Positions 44,106 to 53,489 of a DNA stretch of 64,000 nt are shown in pieces. Every line of letters starts with the position of its first letter. The stretch's first letter is position 1. The translations under genes and the position numbers were made by a program. The notes below the pieces were generated by a model. It was not told the origin of the DNA. It saw only the letters and a list, made by a program, of their open reading frames with translations, and did not search any database. The stretch comes from Mycobacterium branderi. Lineage in GTDB: Bacteria; Actinomycetota; Actinomycetes; Mycobacteriales; Mycobacteriaceae. The DNA lies in assembly GCF_010728725.1 (NCBI RefSeq), contig NZ_AP022607.1, positions 558,001 to 622,000 on the forward strand, read 5' to 3'.

Positions 44106-45707
44106 GTGACTGACGAAGAGCGCATCGACTGGGGACGCGACATCGTCGTCGAGGACGTGCTCGGTGCGCCGACCCGGGTCTTCGCGCGGCGTCCGCGGCG
44201 GGCAGGCGACGTCATGCTCGAGGGGCGCCGGCGACCGCAGGCAACCTATGTCGTCGAAGACAGCCGGCGGCTGAGCTTTGCCGAGCACGAGTCGGGTGTG
44301 GCCGCCGTCCGGTCTCGATTGCACGCCGCCGGCGTCCGGTCCGGCGACCGGGTCATGATCGCCGGCGCGAACCGGATCGAATTCATCGTCAGCCTTTGGG
44401 CGGTCCTGCGTGCGGGTGCGGTCGCGGTTGTCGGCAATGCATGGTGGAGCGCCGCGGAACTGCAGGCCGCGATCGGGGTCACCGTTCCCCGCTGCATCAT
44501 CGCCGACGAGCGCCGGGCCCAGCTGCTCCCGGCGGATACCGAATGGCTGTCATTCGACGAGGTGCGCGATCTCACCGAGAGCGCACCACAGTGCCGGGAT
44601 ATCCCGTCGGCACCCGTCGCGGAAGACGACCCCGCTCTGATCGTTTTCACGTCCGGTACCACCGGCCACGCGAAGGCTGCCGAACTGTCTCATCGCGGCG
44701 TGGTGTCGACGCTGCAGAACTTCCTGACGATCACCGACAAGCTCCCCCGGCAGGACGGTGAGCCCGGTACCGGAAGCGTGAGTCTGCTGAGCCTTCCGCT
44801 GTTTCATGTCGGCGGGATCCAGCAGATCACCATAGCGATGGCCACCGGTGGCCGGCTCGTCTTCTGCACCGGCCGGTTCGAGCCCGCCCGGGTCGTGACC
44901 ATGCTCGCGCAGGAGCGGGTGCGCGCCTGGGCCGCAGTTCCGTCGATGGTGTCACGGGTCGCCGACTACGTGGAAGCCACCGCCGCGCAGCTGCCCGATC
45001 TCTACACGATCAATATGGGCGGAGGCCCGGTACCCGAACACGTTAAAGCGCGGGCGCGGGCGGCCTTTCCTCACTCGCGGCGGGGTATCGGGGTGACCTG
45101 GGGACTTACCGAAACCGGTGGTGCTGTCACCAGCGCCGCGGGCACCGCCGTCGCCGCGCGGCCGGGGACTGTCGGTCGGCCGCTGCCCACCTGCGAGGTA
45201 CGCGTGGCCGCGCCCGAAAGTGGCGGCAGCGGAGAACTGCTGGTGCGATCTCCGTCCGTCATGCTGCGCTATCTCGGCGACGCCGAGTCCCCGATCGAGG
45301 CCGATCGGTGGTTGCGAACGGGCGACGTCGGCTGGGTCGACGACGACTCCTTCGTCTACATCACCGACCGCGTCAAAGACATCATCATCCGCGGCGGTGA
45401 AAATGTCGCCGCTGCCCATGTCGAAGCGGCCATCGGTCGCAGCGCGCTGGTCGACGAGGTCGCCGTGGTCGGCCTGCCGCACGCCGATTTGGGCGAGGAA
45501 GTCGGTGCTGTCGTGTTCACCCGCAGCGGTCAACCCCTTGACGTGGAGGCAATCGAGGCAGAGTTGCGGGCAACACTGGCTCATTTTGAGGTGCCCTCGC
45601 GGTGGTGGGTTCGCTGCGAACCGTTGCCGCGCAACGCAACCGGGAAGATTGTCAAAGCCGACCTCAAATCAGAGTGGATCGCCAACCTCGAAACGACGCC
45701 GTCATGA
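44106..45707 (+). CDS. Acyl-CoA ligase (AMP-binding, FadD/class I adenylate-forming)
   Basis: A 533-residue ligase that adenylates a carboxylic acid and transfers it to CoA. The P-loop IVFTSGTTGHAKAAELSHRG is at about residues 177-196 (Ala replaces the usual Pro), TWGLTETGGAV near 337 is the A5 motif, RWLRTGDVGWVDDDSFVYIT and DRVKDIIIRGGENV near 410-435 the hinge, and RNATGKIVKADL near 510 carries the catalytic Lys. The GTG at 44106 is chosen over earlier starts because homologues begin just before the VVEDVLG stretch and because the promoter element lies at 44041-44065. An oxidoreductase gene follows after 82 bases. Confidence 0.92.
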   Translation: MTDEERIDWGRDIVVEDVLGAPTRVFARRPRRAGDVMLEGRRRPQATYVVEDSRRLSFAEHESGVAAVRSRLHAAGVRSGDRVMIAGANRIEFIVSLWAVLRAGAVAVVGNAWWSAAELQAAIGVTVPRCIIADERRAQLLPADTEWLSFDEVRDLTESAPQCRDIPSAPVAEDDPALIVFTSGTTGHAKAAELSHRGVVSTLQNFLTITDKLPRQDGEPGTGSVSLLSLPLFHVGGIQQITIAMATGGRLVFCTGRFEPARVVTMLAQERVRAWAAVPSMVSRVADYVEATAAQLPDLYTINMGGGPVPEHVKARARAAFPHSRRGIGVTWGLTETGGAVTSAAGTAVAARPGTVGRPLPTCEVRVAAPESGGSGELLVRSPSVMLRYLGDAESPIEADRWLRTGDVGWVDDDSFVYITDRVKDIIIRGGENVAAAHVEAAIGRSALVDEVAVVGLPHADLGEEVGAVVFTRSGQPLDVEAIEAELRATLAHFEVPSRWWVRCEPLPRNATGKIVKADLKSEWIANLETTPS

Positions 45708-45789
45708 AGCAGTTGTCGAGCGAACTTCGGCACCGACGACAAAACATTGCGCAACCCATCGTCAGCCAGCACCGTTGGGAGTGACCGAT

Positions 45790-46794
45790 ATGAAAGTGGC
45801 GATCCTGGGAACGGGCTTCGGTCAGTATGGCGCAGCTCCCGTTTACCGGAAGCTCGGATTCGAGGTCGAGGTCGTCACGCCGCGAGACGAGGCGGCCGTC
45901 GAGCGCGCACTGGCATCGGACGTGGATCTGGTGTCCATCCACTCGCCCCCCTTCATGCACTACGAGCATGTGATGAGGGCCATCGACCACGGCCATGCCG
46001 TGCTGTGCGACAAGCCTTTTGGCCGCAATGCCAAGGAGGCGCACGCGATGCGGGACCGGGCCTGCGAACGCGGAGTACTGAATTTCACCAACTTCGAACT
46101 TCGGTCAAAGCCCTCACGCGCCAAGATAAAGGAAATCGCGGACGCAGGTGTGATCGGAGTCCCCCGCCACTTGAGTTGGAGCTTCTTTAGCAACGGATTC
46201 CGCGGGGGAACCCACGGCTGGGTGAACGAGCGGGAATCGGGCGGAGGCTGGATCGGTGCGTACGCATCGCATCTCATTGACTTCACCCGGTGGCTATTCG
46301 GCAGTGAAGTGGCCAAATGCGGTGGGATTTCACGGATCGACGAGCCAACCCGTCCCGACCGGGACGGTGTAGAGCGCACCGCGACGGCGGAGGACGCCTA
46401 CTCTGCCTGGTTCGTCATGGCCAATGGCTGCACGGCAGTCCAGGACACCGCCTACGCGGCCGCGGCTCCCATGCCCTCCCGAATCACCTTGATGGGTACC
46501 GCCGGCGCGGTCGAACTTGTCGGTGACGTGAAGCTGGTTGTGCGGCGCGCGCCGGATCTGTCGGGCGTCTCCGCCGCAGAGCGCATCCGGCGGGGGGTGG
46601 TCGCCGGGGAGGGCGACGAAGTCTTCGACTTCCCGCCGCCGGCAGGAGAAGCCCATGAGCCGGCTTTGACTCCGTGGTTCGCCCGGGTGAAGGAAGCGCT
46701 GCGCACCGGCCGCCAGATTGCACCGTCCTTCGACGATGGGGTGGCTGTTGCGGAAGCCATGGATCAACTAAGGGCCAATCTGGACCGGGTCTAG
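45790..46794 (+). CDS. Gfo/Idh/MocA family NAD(P)-dependent oxidoreductase
   Basis: A 334-residue oxidoreductase. An N-terminal Rossmann domain opens with MKVAILGTGFGQYGA (GxGxxG at residues 7-12), followed by VSIHSPPFMHYEHV and the family signature CDKPFGRN with its Lys near residue 76. The C-terminal alpha/beta domain holds GGGWIGAYASHLIDFTRWLF (catalytic His) and ITLMGTAGAVEL. The ATG at 45790 is preferred, with GGGAGTG about 5 bases upstream; the frame continues far upstream inside the ligase gene as a shadow. Probably in one operon with the ligase, kinase-like and lipocalin-like genes. Confidence 0.92.
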   Translation: MKVAILGTGFGQYGAAPVYRKLGFEVEVVTPRDEAAVERALASDVDLVSIHSPPFMHYEHVMRAIDHGHAVLCDKPFGRNAKEAHAMRDRACERGVLNFTNFELRSKPSRAKIKEIADAGVIGVPRHLSWSFFSNGFRGGTHGWVNERESGGGWIGAYASHLIDFTRWLFGSEVAKCGGISRIDEPTRPDRDGVERTATAEDAYSAWFVMANGCTAVQDTAYAAAAPMPSRITLMGTAGAVELVGDVKLVVRRAPDLSGVSAAERIRRGVVAGEGDEVFDFPPPAGEAHEPALTPWFARVKEALRTGRQIAPSFDDGVAVAEAMDQLRANLDRV

Positions 46795-46874
46795 CGGCCC
46801 ATCGTTGCTGCGCTGCAACGAATCTGCAGCATCACTGCGGCCACCGGGCCCGCCCCAACGCGAGGAGCTTTTCC

Positions 46875-47939
46875 ATGAGTGATGTGCAATCGACGCTGCG
46901 TGCTGTGATCGGTAGCGGTAAAGGTGTGGTGCGCAAAGTTGGTGCCGCCGCGATTTGCCGATTCATCGAAAGTCGCCCAGACGTCGCCGGCGACGTCGAC
47001 GTGACCCTGGTCGGTGAGGCCAGTGAGGTCGGGGCGTCGAGCGGCATCGTGCTCTTCGACGTGAGCTATGACACCGGCCAAGCCCGGGTTGCCCGCCAGC
47101 TGGTGTTACGCCACGCACCGGCCGGCGACCGGCGGTTATTCGTCGAGTACGACATGGCGCGGCAATTCCAGGTTCAGCGGGCCATGCAAGGCGGGAATGT
47201 GCCGGTGCCCGAGCCGGTATGGCTGGATTCGGATGGCCGCTGGCTCGGCGTGCCCGGCTACACGATGGCGCGTGCACACGGAGTCGCTCCACACACCGCG
47301 AGCTTTCTGCGCGGGCCACTTGCTGAGGCTTCGCCGGACGATCGCGAGGAGATGCTCGGCCAAGTCATGAAAGCCCTTGTCGGTATTCACACCACCGACA
47401 TCAAGGCCGGCGGGCTGGAGAACTTCGTGATGAACGCGACCGGCAGCGCGCCGCTGGAGCGCTGCATCAACTGGTATTGGCGGACCTGGGACTGGGTTCG
47501 TCCGCCGAACTTCGAGCGCCTGGTGCCGGTGCGGCGCTGGTTGCTGGACAACCTTCCTGACGGTGAGCCCGAGCTGATCCACGGCGATCCGCTGCTGCAT
47601 AACTACATGTTCGACGGCACGCGTCTGGTCGCCGTTTTGGACTGGGAGGTATCGACTTTGAGCCGTGCGGAAGCTGATCTGGCATTCCAATGCGTCGGCA
47701 ACCAGCTCTTCGCGCCACCGCCCGACAGCGGGTTGTTGATGCCGCCGGGCGAAGCGGAGTGGCTGGCGATGTACCGCGCCGCCGGCGGGCGGCCGCTACG
47801 TGACTTCGAGTACTTCAAGAAGCTTGCGGCGTACATGCTTCTGGTGGCCTACGGCTCGTTGCGGCGGAACATGACGGCCGCCGAATGTGCGGGCCTGGAA
47901 CCGTTGTTGCAGCAATGTTGGCTGCTGGCCGAGCCATGA
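46875..47939 (+). CDS. Aminoglycoside phosphotransferase-like kinase (APH/choline kinase fold)
   Basis: A 354-residue protein with the eukaryotic-like kinase fold of the APH family. The nucleotide-binding Lys is replaced or moved (RQLVLRHAPAG carries Arg), the catalytic loop is ELIHGDPLLHNYMFDG near residue 237 and the metal-binding DWE follows (VAVLDWEVSTLS). Such proteins are frequent beside acyl-CoA dehydrogenases and ligases in mycobacteria and may phosphorylate a hydroxylated lipid or acyl-CoA; true substrates are not known. GAGGAG lies about 7 bases before the ATG at 46875. The next gene follows after 21 bases. Confidence 0.88.
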   Translation: MSDVQSTLRAVIGSGKGVVRKVGAAAICRFIESRPDVAGDVDVTLVGEASEVGASSGIVLFDVSYDTGQARVARQLVLRHAPAGDRRLFVEYDMARQFQVQRAMQGGNVPVPEPVWLDSDGRWLGVPGYTMARAHGVAPHTASFLRGPLAEASPDDREEMLGQVMKALVGIHTTDIKAGGLENFVMNATGSAPLERCINWYWRTWDWVRPPNFERLVPVRRWLLDNLPDGEPELIHGDPLLHNYMFDGTRLVAVLDWEVSTLSRAEADLAFQCVGNQLFAPPPDSGLLMPPGEAEWLAMYRAAGGRPLRDFEYFKKLAAYMLLVAYGSLRRNMTAAECAGLEPLLQQCWLLAEP

Positions 47940-47960
47940 CTAGCACGAAGGAGATCGACG

Positions 47961-48980
47961 ATGTCTGTTGAGGCCGGTGACAAGGCGTTCTGGGAGACGA
48001 AGAATGCATCGTTTTCGGCTGCCACGCCCGACTGTGACCTTTTGCATCCGCAGTTCACCCAGCGGAATCCTTCGTCCTCGCTGACCGAAACGCACTTCTT
48101 CGGTTTCAGTGTGCCCGAGGAGAATATCCATGCGATCACCTACCTGTGGCATCACCCCAACCTCGGTGTGGTCAGCGGCGGCGCGTCGGTATGGCAGGGC
48201 ATCAAGTCACATCCGCTGGCCTCCGAGCTGTTCAACTGGACAAGCTTCGCCGGTGAGGACATGCTCGCCAACGACCTGTGGGACTACCGTTTCGACAACG
48301 GCTATCACGTGCAGACGCTGGAGCCGCTGAAGCGGCACAGGCTGCGCTATGTCGATCATGCACGAGACAACGCATTCGATGTCGAAACGGAGGCACTGAT
48401 GGAGCCGGCGCTGTTGGCGACCGGCTTGCATTTCGAGCAGGCGATGCGCGTCCGGGGTGAACTCACTTTGCGCGGCAAGACCTATCAGGTCGACTGCACA
48501 CACGTGCGGGATCGCTCCTGGGGTCAAGGGCGCAGCGAAATGCACGCGCCGATGCCACCCATCACCTGGACGACCGGCGTGTTCGGAGACACCCTCATGT
48601 TCGGCTGCCTGGCTCACGACCACCCGGACCTGAACCCGGACTGGAAAGGGCGTCTGGAAATTCCGGGTGGCGATCCGACCAAAGGCGGCTGGGTTTACCG
48701 CAACGGCACGCTTGTTCCCATCGTCGCGACGCGTAACCGCGTCCAGCGCGACTACGCCACCCTGGCGCCGGTCACAGCCGACATCGTAATGACCGACGCG
48801 ACCGGACACGATTACGCTCTTCATGGCGAAGTCGTCGCAGCCAACCGCCTTCCTGCGTGGCTGAATGTCGACACCTGGATCTGCCTTGCGCGCTGGGAAT
48901 ATCACGGCCAAATCTGCTACGGCGAGCTGCAACAGATGCAATGGCACGACTACATCCGGCAATTCCTGGGAGGTCGGTAA
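47961..48980 (+). CDS. Lipocalin-like (AttH/carotenoid hydratase-like) protein of unknown function
   Basis: A 339-residue protein, probably of the DUF7064/7065 group that is often found next to APH-like kinases. Sequence features are beta-rich: ETHFFGFSVPEENIHAITYL, a central DCTHVRDRSWGQGRSEMHAP (the DRSWG stretch is typical), and the C-terminal WLNVDTWICLARWEYHGQ. The predicted fold is a double calycin barrel, able to hold a hydrophobic ligand. AAGGAGATCGACG precedes the ATG at 47961. Last gene of this operon; the nitroreductase gene converges on it from 12 bases away. Role inferred only from fold and context. Confidence 0.78.
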   Translation: MSVEAGDKAFWETKNASFSAATPDCDLLHPQFTQRNPSSSLTETHFFGFSVPEENIHAITYLWHHPNLGVVSGGASVWQGIKSHPLASELFNWTSFAGEDMLANDLWDYRFDNGYHVQTLEPLKRHRLRYVDHARDNAFDVETEALMEPALLATGLHFEQAMRVRGELTLRGKTYQVDCTHVRDRSWGQGRSEMHAPMPPITWTTGVFGDTLMFGCLAHDHPDLNPDWKGRLEIPGGDPTKGGWVYRNGTLVPIVATRNRVQRDYATLAPVTADIVMTDATGHDYALHGEVVAANRLPAWLNVDTWICLARWEYHGQICYGELQQMQWHDYIRQFLGGR

Positions 48981-48991
48981 CGGAGCGGCAC

Positions 48992-49630
48992 TCAGAATCG
49001 GTTGTAGCTCAGAACTTCCGACACCGGCTTTCGATACACCTTCTTGAAGTCGGTGCCGATCGTATAGGCGATCGGGAACAAGCCCACTTGTGTGTACTGA
49101 TCGTGCGGGATGCCCAGCAGCTCGGCGATCTGCTTTTCCCGGCGCGAAGCGACCGTTGTCCAGGCCGAGCCGAGGCCACGCTCGCGCAAGGCCAAAAAGA
49201 AGCTCCAGACGGCCTGAATGATCGAGCCCCACATCGCACATTGCTCGGGAAGGCTCTTGCCCTCCGGGCGACCGGGCATCAGCGGTATCAGGATCGCCGG
49301 CATCCGGTCCAGCTTCTCGGCGAGCGCGTACGCGGACGCGACGATCGCGTCCCCGCCGGGAACATCATGGGACGCGGCCGGCTTTCCCGGCTGGCTGTGC
49401 TGGTAGGCGCTCATCGCCGCCCGATATTCCGCAGCGAGTTTCGTCACCATTTCCCGATCGTCAACGACAATCCAGCGCCATTCGTTGCGGTTTTCAGCGT
49501 TGGGTGCCTGCAGGGCGAGTTCCAGACATTCTTCAAGCAGGGCGCGGGGCACCGGTGTCGTTACGTCGAGACGTCGACGAACGGCGCGCGTCGTCGTTAA
49601 GACTTCGTCGACCGTAAGATTCAGCTTCAT
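48992..49630 (-). CDS. Nitroreductase family flavoprotein
   Basis: A 212-residue FMN-dependent oxidoreductase. RAVRRRLDVTTPVPRALLEE is the typical opening with the FMN-binding Arg cluster, LALQAPNAENRNEWRWIVVD follows, and the C-terminal region has GLGSAWTTVASRREKQIAEL and the LGIPHDQYTQVGLFPIAYTI stretch. The ATG at 49630 has AGAGG about 7 bases upstream; the open frame extends further without homology. Family members reduce nitro groups, quinones or enones with NAD(P)H. Convergent with the lipocalin-like gene and probably cotranscribed with the hydrolase 77 bases upstream. Confidence 0.9.
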   Translation of the reverse strand: MKLNLTVDEVLTTTRAVRRRLDVTTPVPRALLEECLELALQAPNAENRNEWRWIVVDDREMVTKLAAEYRAAMSAYQHSQPGKPAASHDVPGGDAIVASAYALAEKLDRMPAILIPLMPGRPEGKSLPEQCAMWGSIIQAVWSFFLALRERGLGSAWTTVASRREKQIAELLGIPHDQYTQVGLFPIAYTIGTDFKKVYRKPVSEVLSYNRF

Positions 49631-49707
49631 CGATAGCCTCTTTCGCACTCCTACAACAGGTTTGGTGACACGAGCAGGTATCGCGTCCTGCAAGACCAGG
49701 CTGGCGG

Positions 49708-50454
49708 CTACCCGGCGACCAAGTCTTCAGTTGTGAGTAAATCGGTAACGAGGTCGGGATGGGTGATCATCGCGTCATGGGGTGCGTCGATTTCCAGGGT
49801 CCGGACCCGGGGGTCACCGACGGCGCGTGTTTTCGCCCGGACGTAGCACCGCTGCAGACCGTCGTAACGTGTTGCGCGACAGGACACGAACAATACGGGG
49901 ACCCCGACGTCGGTACGCTCAAGCTTCAACGGCTGAGTCATCGACGCCGCGGGCTGAGGTGTCAGCTTGGACGTCACCCACGCCACGTCGTCGGGGTCGA
50001 TCACACCGCAGCCCTGGGCGATTTGGGTTGCCACGGCGCCGGCGATGACCGGCCCGCTCGCGGAATCGGTCCGCGTCGCCATGACGGTGCGCCGACAGTC
50101 TTCCTCACCGACGATGTCGGCAACCGTTTCGCCGTCCTCGGGCCAGAACGCGTCGAGGTACACCAGTCGGGCCAGGCGTTGCGGAGCCCGATCGGCGACC
50201 GCGGTGATGACCATCCCGCCGTAGCTATGGCCCACAAGGATGACGTCACGAAGATCGTCCCGATCGAGAACACCCACAATGTCGGCGATGTGGGTTTCGA
50301 GGTTCACCGCCGGGCTGAGCAGGTGAGCGCGCTCAGCGAGCCCGGTAAGCGTCGGCGCGAAGACGTCGTGGCCGCGAGCGCGAAGCCGATCAGTCACCCG
50401 CTTCCAGCACCATCCACCGTGCATGCCTCCCGCAACGAACACAAACGTTGACAC
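49708..50454 (-). CDS. Alpha/beta hydrolase (EstC-like)
   Basis: A 248-residue serine hydrolase. FVFVAGGMHGGWCWKRV gives the oxyanion region, ILVGHSYGGMVI near residue 73 the nucleophile Ser, LVYLDAFWPEDGETV the family region after it, and IDAPHDAMITHPD near residue 226 the catalytic His. No signal peptide. Same family as the hydrolase at 21174-21950, but not a close copy. It lies 62 bases after the tandem SDR genes on the same strand, so it may hydrolyse an ester or lactone made by the oxidations encoded upstream. Confidence 0.9.
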   Translation of the reverse strand: MSTFVFVAGGMHGGWCWKRVTDRLRARGHDVFAPTLTGLAERAHLLSPAVNLETHIADIVGVLDRDDLRDVILVGHSYGGMVITAVADRAPQRLARLVYLDAFWPEDGETVADIVGEEDCRRTVMATRTDSASGPVIAGAVATQIAQGCGVIDPDDVAWVTSKLTPQPAASMTQPLKLERTDVGVPVLFVSCRATRYDGLQRCYVRAKTRAVGDPRVRTLEIDAPHDAMITHPDLVTDLLTTEDLVAG

Positions 50455-50516
50455 GGCCCCATCGCCTTCCGATCACACGCAACCGATTTGCCCGCACCGG
50501 GCAGCGAAACCGGTTG

Positions 50517-51356
50517 CTACTTAAGGCAGCAGCCCAGGTCAACGGGTAGTGGGACGCCAGTGATGTAGCGCGACTCATCGGAAGCGAAAAACAGCACCGC
50601 ATTGGTGATGTCTTCGGCCTCCACCCACGGCCGCGGCATGATGTGAAACGTCTCACAGACCGGCAGGATGTCGTCTGCACCGGGGTTGGCGAGGTCGGGC
50701 CGCAGCAATCTGTAGGTCCGTTCGTTCATCAACATCGGGGTGTTCACATGGGTCGGATGCACGCTGTTGACGCGGATCATGTGTTGGCCGAGTTCGACCG
50801 CGAAGGCTCGCATGAGCCCGACCACGCCGTGCTTGGACGCCACGTAGTGGCACATGTTGGGATATGCCTTGAGTCCGGCAACCGAACTCGTCAGAACCAC
50901 CGAGCCACCCTGCCCTGCCGAGATCATGTGGCCCACACCGGCTTTCACGGTCTTCCAGACGCCGCTCAAGTTGATGTCGATCGTGGCCTGCCAGGCGTCT
51001 TCTTCGAGGTCATAGTGGGTATCTCCTGCCGCGTCGCCGATTCCGGCGTTGGCGACGATGACATCGAGGCGGCCCAGTTGTTCGACGCCGCCGTCGACAG
51101 CGCTCTTGAGCGCGCTGAAATCGCGGACATCGACCTCGGCGGTGACGACGCGGCGATTGAGTTCCTTGATCATCCGCGCGGTCTCGGCGAGGTCGTCCTG
51201 GGTCGAAAAGCTCACCGGGATATCGGCGATCTGCTTACAGATGTCGACGGCGATGATGTCCGCGCCTTCTTGTGCCAGGCGCACCGCGTGGCTTCGGCCC
51301 TGGCCACGTCCCGCTCCGGTGATAAGCGCAACCTTGCCCTCAACTCGCCCTGCCAT
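50517..51356 (-). CDS. Mycofactocin-associated type SDR, tandem copy A
   Basis: A 279-residue SDR starting MAGRVEGKVALITGAGRGQG. TGAGRGQG is the nucleotide loop, VANAGIGD the second motif, LTSSVAGL carries the catalytic Ser and YVASK the Tyr/Lys pair. It is about 85% identical by eye to the next gene upstream (51495-52340) and clearly related to the SDR at 793; the most divergent part is the loop after NAGIG, which often shapes the substrate pocket. GAGG lies 5 bases before the ATG at 51356. The 138-base gap to the tandem copy may hold a promoter. Confidence 0.92.
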   Translation of the reverse strand: MAGRVEGKVALITGAGRGQGRSHAVRLAQEGADIIAVDICKQIADIPVSFSTQDDLAETARMIKELNRRVVTAEVDVRDFSALKSAVDGGVEQLGRLDVIVANAGIGDAAGDTHYDLEEDAWQATIDINLSGVWKTVKAGVGHMISAGQGGSVVLTSSVAGLKAYPNMCHYVASKHGVVGLMRAFAVELGQHMIRVNSVHPTHVNTPMLMNERTYRLLRPDLANPGADDILPVCETFHIMPRPWVEAEDITNAVLFFASDESRYITGVPLPVDLGCCLK

Positions 51357-51494
51357 CAGTACCTCATCTCAGATCGGACGGCGCCCGGACGTTCCGCCCG
51401 GGTATGCTTTGTGTCTTCGAACGCTCTTCGTGTCTCTCGACCTGCCGGTTGCGTTGCCGGAAGGCTGTATCGTGCAGTTACGGTGAGCATTTCG

Positions 51495-52340
51495 CTACTT
51501 GAGGCAGTGACCGAGGTCGACGGGCAGTGCCACGCCGGTGATGTAGCGCGATTCGTCCGAGGCGAAAAACAGCACCGCATTGGTGATGTCTTCGGCCTCC
51601 ACCCACGGTCGCGGCATGATGTGGAACGTCTCACAGACCGGGATGATGTCGTCTGCGCCGGGGTTGGCGAGGTCGGGCCGCAGCAATCTGAAGGTCCGTT
51701 CGTTCATCAGCATCGGCGTGCTGACGTGTGTTGGGCTCACGCTGTTGACGCGGATCATGTGTTGGCCGAGCTCGACTGCAAACGTGCGCATCAGCCCGAC
51801 CACACCGTGCTTGGCGGCCACGTAGTGACACATGTTCGGGTATGCGGTCAGCCCGGCAACCGAACTCGTCAGAACAATCGAGCCGCCCTTGCCCGCTGAA
51901 ATCATCTGGCCCACACTGGCTTTCACTGTCTTCCAGACGCCGGTCAGATTGATGTCGAGCATGGTCTGCCAGGTGTTTTCATCCAGGTCATAGCAGAACA
52001 CCCCCGCGTCGGCAATGCCGGCGTTGGCGACGATGACATCGAGGCCGCCCAGCTGGCTCACCCCGTCGTCGACGGCGCTTTTGAGTGCGCTGAAATCGCG
52101 GACGTCGACTTCGGCGGTGACGATGCGCCGATTCAACGCCTTGACCATGCGTGCCGTCTCGGCAAGGTTTTCGGCGGTGGCCGGAGCGGATGAACTCACC
52201 GGGATATCGGCAATCGGCTGACAGATGTCGATCGCGATGATGTCCGCGCCTTCTGCTGCCAGGCGCACCGCGTGACTGCGGCCCTGGCCACGTCCAGCTC
52301 CGGTGATAAGCGCGACCTTGCCCTCAACCCGCCCTGCCAT
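51495..52340 (-). CDS. Mycofactocin-associated type SDR, tandem copy B
   Basis: A 281-residue SDR with the same layout as copy A: TGAGRGQG loop, VANAGIAD, LTSSVAGL, and YVAAK. The ATG at 52340 is chosen over an upstream extension because GAGGAA lies 5 bases before it and the MAGRVEGKVA start aligns with both paralogues. It differs from copy A by a short insertion near residue 50 and in the loop after NAGIAD, which suggests a changed substrate range after duplication. The enzyme would oxidise an alcohol to a ketone or aldehyde. Confidence 0.92.
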   Translation of the reverse strand: MAGRVEGKVALITGAGRGQGRSHAVRLAAEGADIIAIDICQPIADIPVSSSAPATAENLAETARMVKALNRRIVTAEVDVRDFSALKSAVDDGVSQLGGLDVIVANAGIADAGVFCYDLDENTWQTMLDINLTGVWKTVKASVGQMISAGKGGSIVLTSSVAGLTAYPNMCHYVAAKHGVVGLMRTFAVELGQHMIRVNSVSPTHVSTPMLMNERTFRLLRPDLANPGADDIIPVCETFHIMPRPWVEAEDITNAVLFFASDESRYITGVALPVDLGHCLK

Positions 52341-52407
52341 CAGTTCCTCGTTCGCATCAGAGCACGGATCGGGCCGGCGTCTACACAACGAGATTTAGTG
52401 CTGACGC

Positions 52408-53304
52408 TCATGACGAACTCGTCGAGGTTGCTGTGCGAGTCGGCGCGCTAAGCGTCGATCCCGCTGCGATCTCCTCTTGTTCGATGACATCAAAGGCGTC
52501 GAGCACGTGCTTCTGATAGGTATCGATCCAGACTTGGCGCTGGTCGGAGTGGTCAAAGACGATGCGGCGGTCGTTGGTTATGGCGCGCACTACAATCGGC
52601 GCGATGGACTCGGGGGCCAGCATGCGCAGGTTGTCATGGACGAAGTCGTCCGGCACACGCACCGGCCCGGCCTTGGGTCCCCCGAAGCGCGCCGGCCGAT
52701 AACGTTCGTTGTTGTCCTTCATCCCGGTGGCGACGCCACCCGGGCAATACACCGTGGTGTTGATGTTGTGTTCGGCAAGCTCGGCGCCCAGGTTCAAAGT
52801 GAACCCGACGATGCCCAGCTTGGAGGCCGAATAGGGCGCGTGGTTGGGGATCCAGGCTGGAAACATGCCGGCAACCGAGGCCGTTGCCAACAGATGTCCA
52901 CCGTTTCCATGAGCGATCATGTCGGGCAGGAACGCTTGTGCGCAATAAATCGTGCCCATCAGATTGACTTGCAGGATCCAGTCGACGTCGTCGTCGGACA
53001 TATCAATAAGTCGCTCAAACGAGGTGGCCCCGGCGTTGGCGATCAGCAATGTGATGGGGCCGAGTGCCTGTTGCGCCGCACTTTTCATCGCCCTGATCGA
53101 CTCTCGTTCGCAGACATCGCATTCCAGGGCTGTCGCGGTGCCGCCGGCGGCAGTGATCTCTGCTGCCACGCGTTCGGCATTGGTGGGGATGATGTCGGCA
53201 ACACCGACCGCTGCGCCTTGCCTGGCCAGTTCGATGGCCAGCGCCCTGCCGATGCCGCTGCCGCCGCCGGTAACGACTGCGGCGCGATTTTGGATGTCGG
53301 TCAT
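52408..53304 (-). CDS. Short-chain dehydrogenase/reductase
   Basis: A 298-residue classical SDR: TGGGSGIG nucleotide loop near residue 13, ANAGA near 90, LLATASVAGMF for the catalytic Ser and YSASK near 157 for Tyr/Lys. It has a C-terminal extension of about 40 residues (LDAFDVIEQEEIAAG and onward). It is not of the mycofactocin-associated type. It lies 67 bases upstream of tandem copy B on the same strand; together with the two copies and the hydrolase it may form one operon. A reductase or dehydrogenase role cannot be distinguished. Confidence 0.92.
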   Translation of the reverse strand: MTDIQNRAAVVTGGGSGIGRALAIELARQGAAVGVADIIPTNAERVAAEITAAGGTATALECDVCERESIRAMKSAAQQALGPITLLIANAGATSFERLIDMSDDDVDWILQVNLMGTIYCAQAFLPDMIAHGNGGHLLATASVAGMFPAWIPNHAPYSASKLGIVGFTLNLGAELAEHNINTTVYCPGGVATGMKDNNERYRPARFGGPKAGPVRVPDDFVHDNLRMLAPESIAPIVVRAITNDRRIVFDHSDQRQVWIDTYQKHVLDAFDVIEQEEIAAGSTLSAPTRTATSTSSS

Positions 53305-53489
53305 GTGTTGGGATCCGTTGTCGTGGTTAGTCTTTAGGCTTTAGCCCGACATCGTCGGTAAACAGCCGGGCGCTGGTATACCGATGCACAGAGCGCTCGG
53401 CCCGGGCCGGCAGAGCCCCACCAGGTGCGTCGCTGTCGGCACGTGGATTCCTCTCAAGGCGGGGCCGTTCGGCCAGTGAAACGGTGAGC

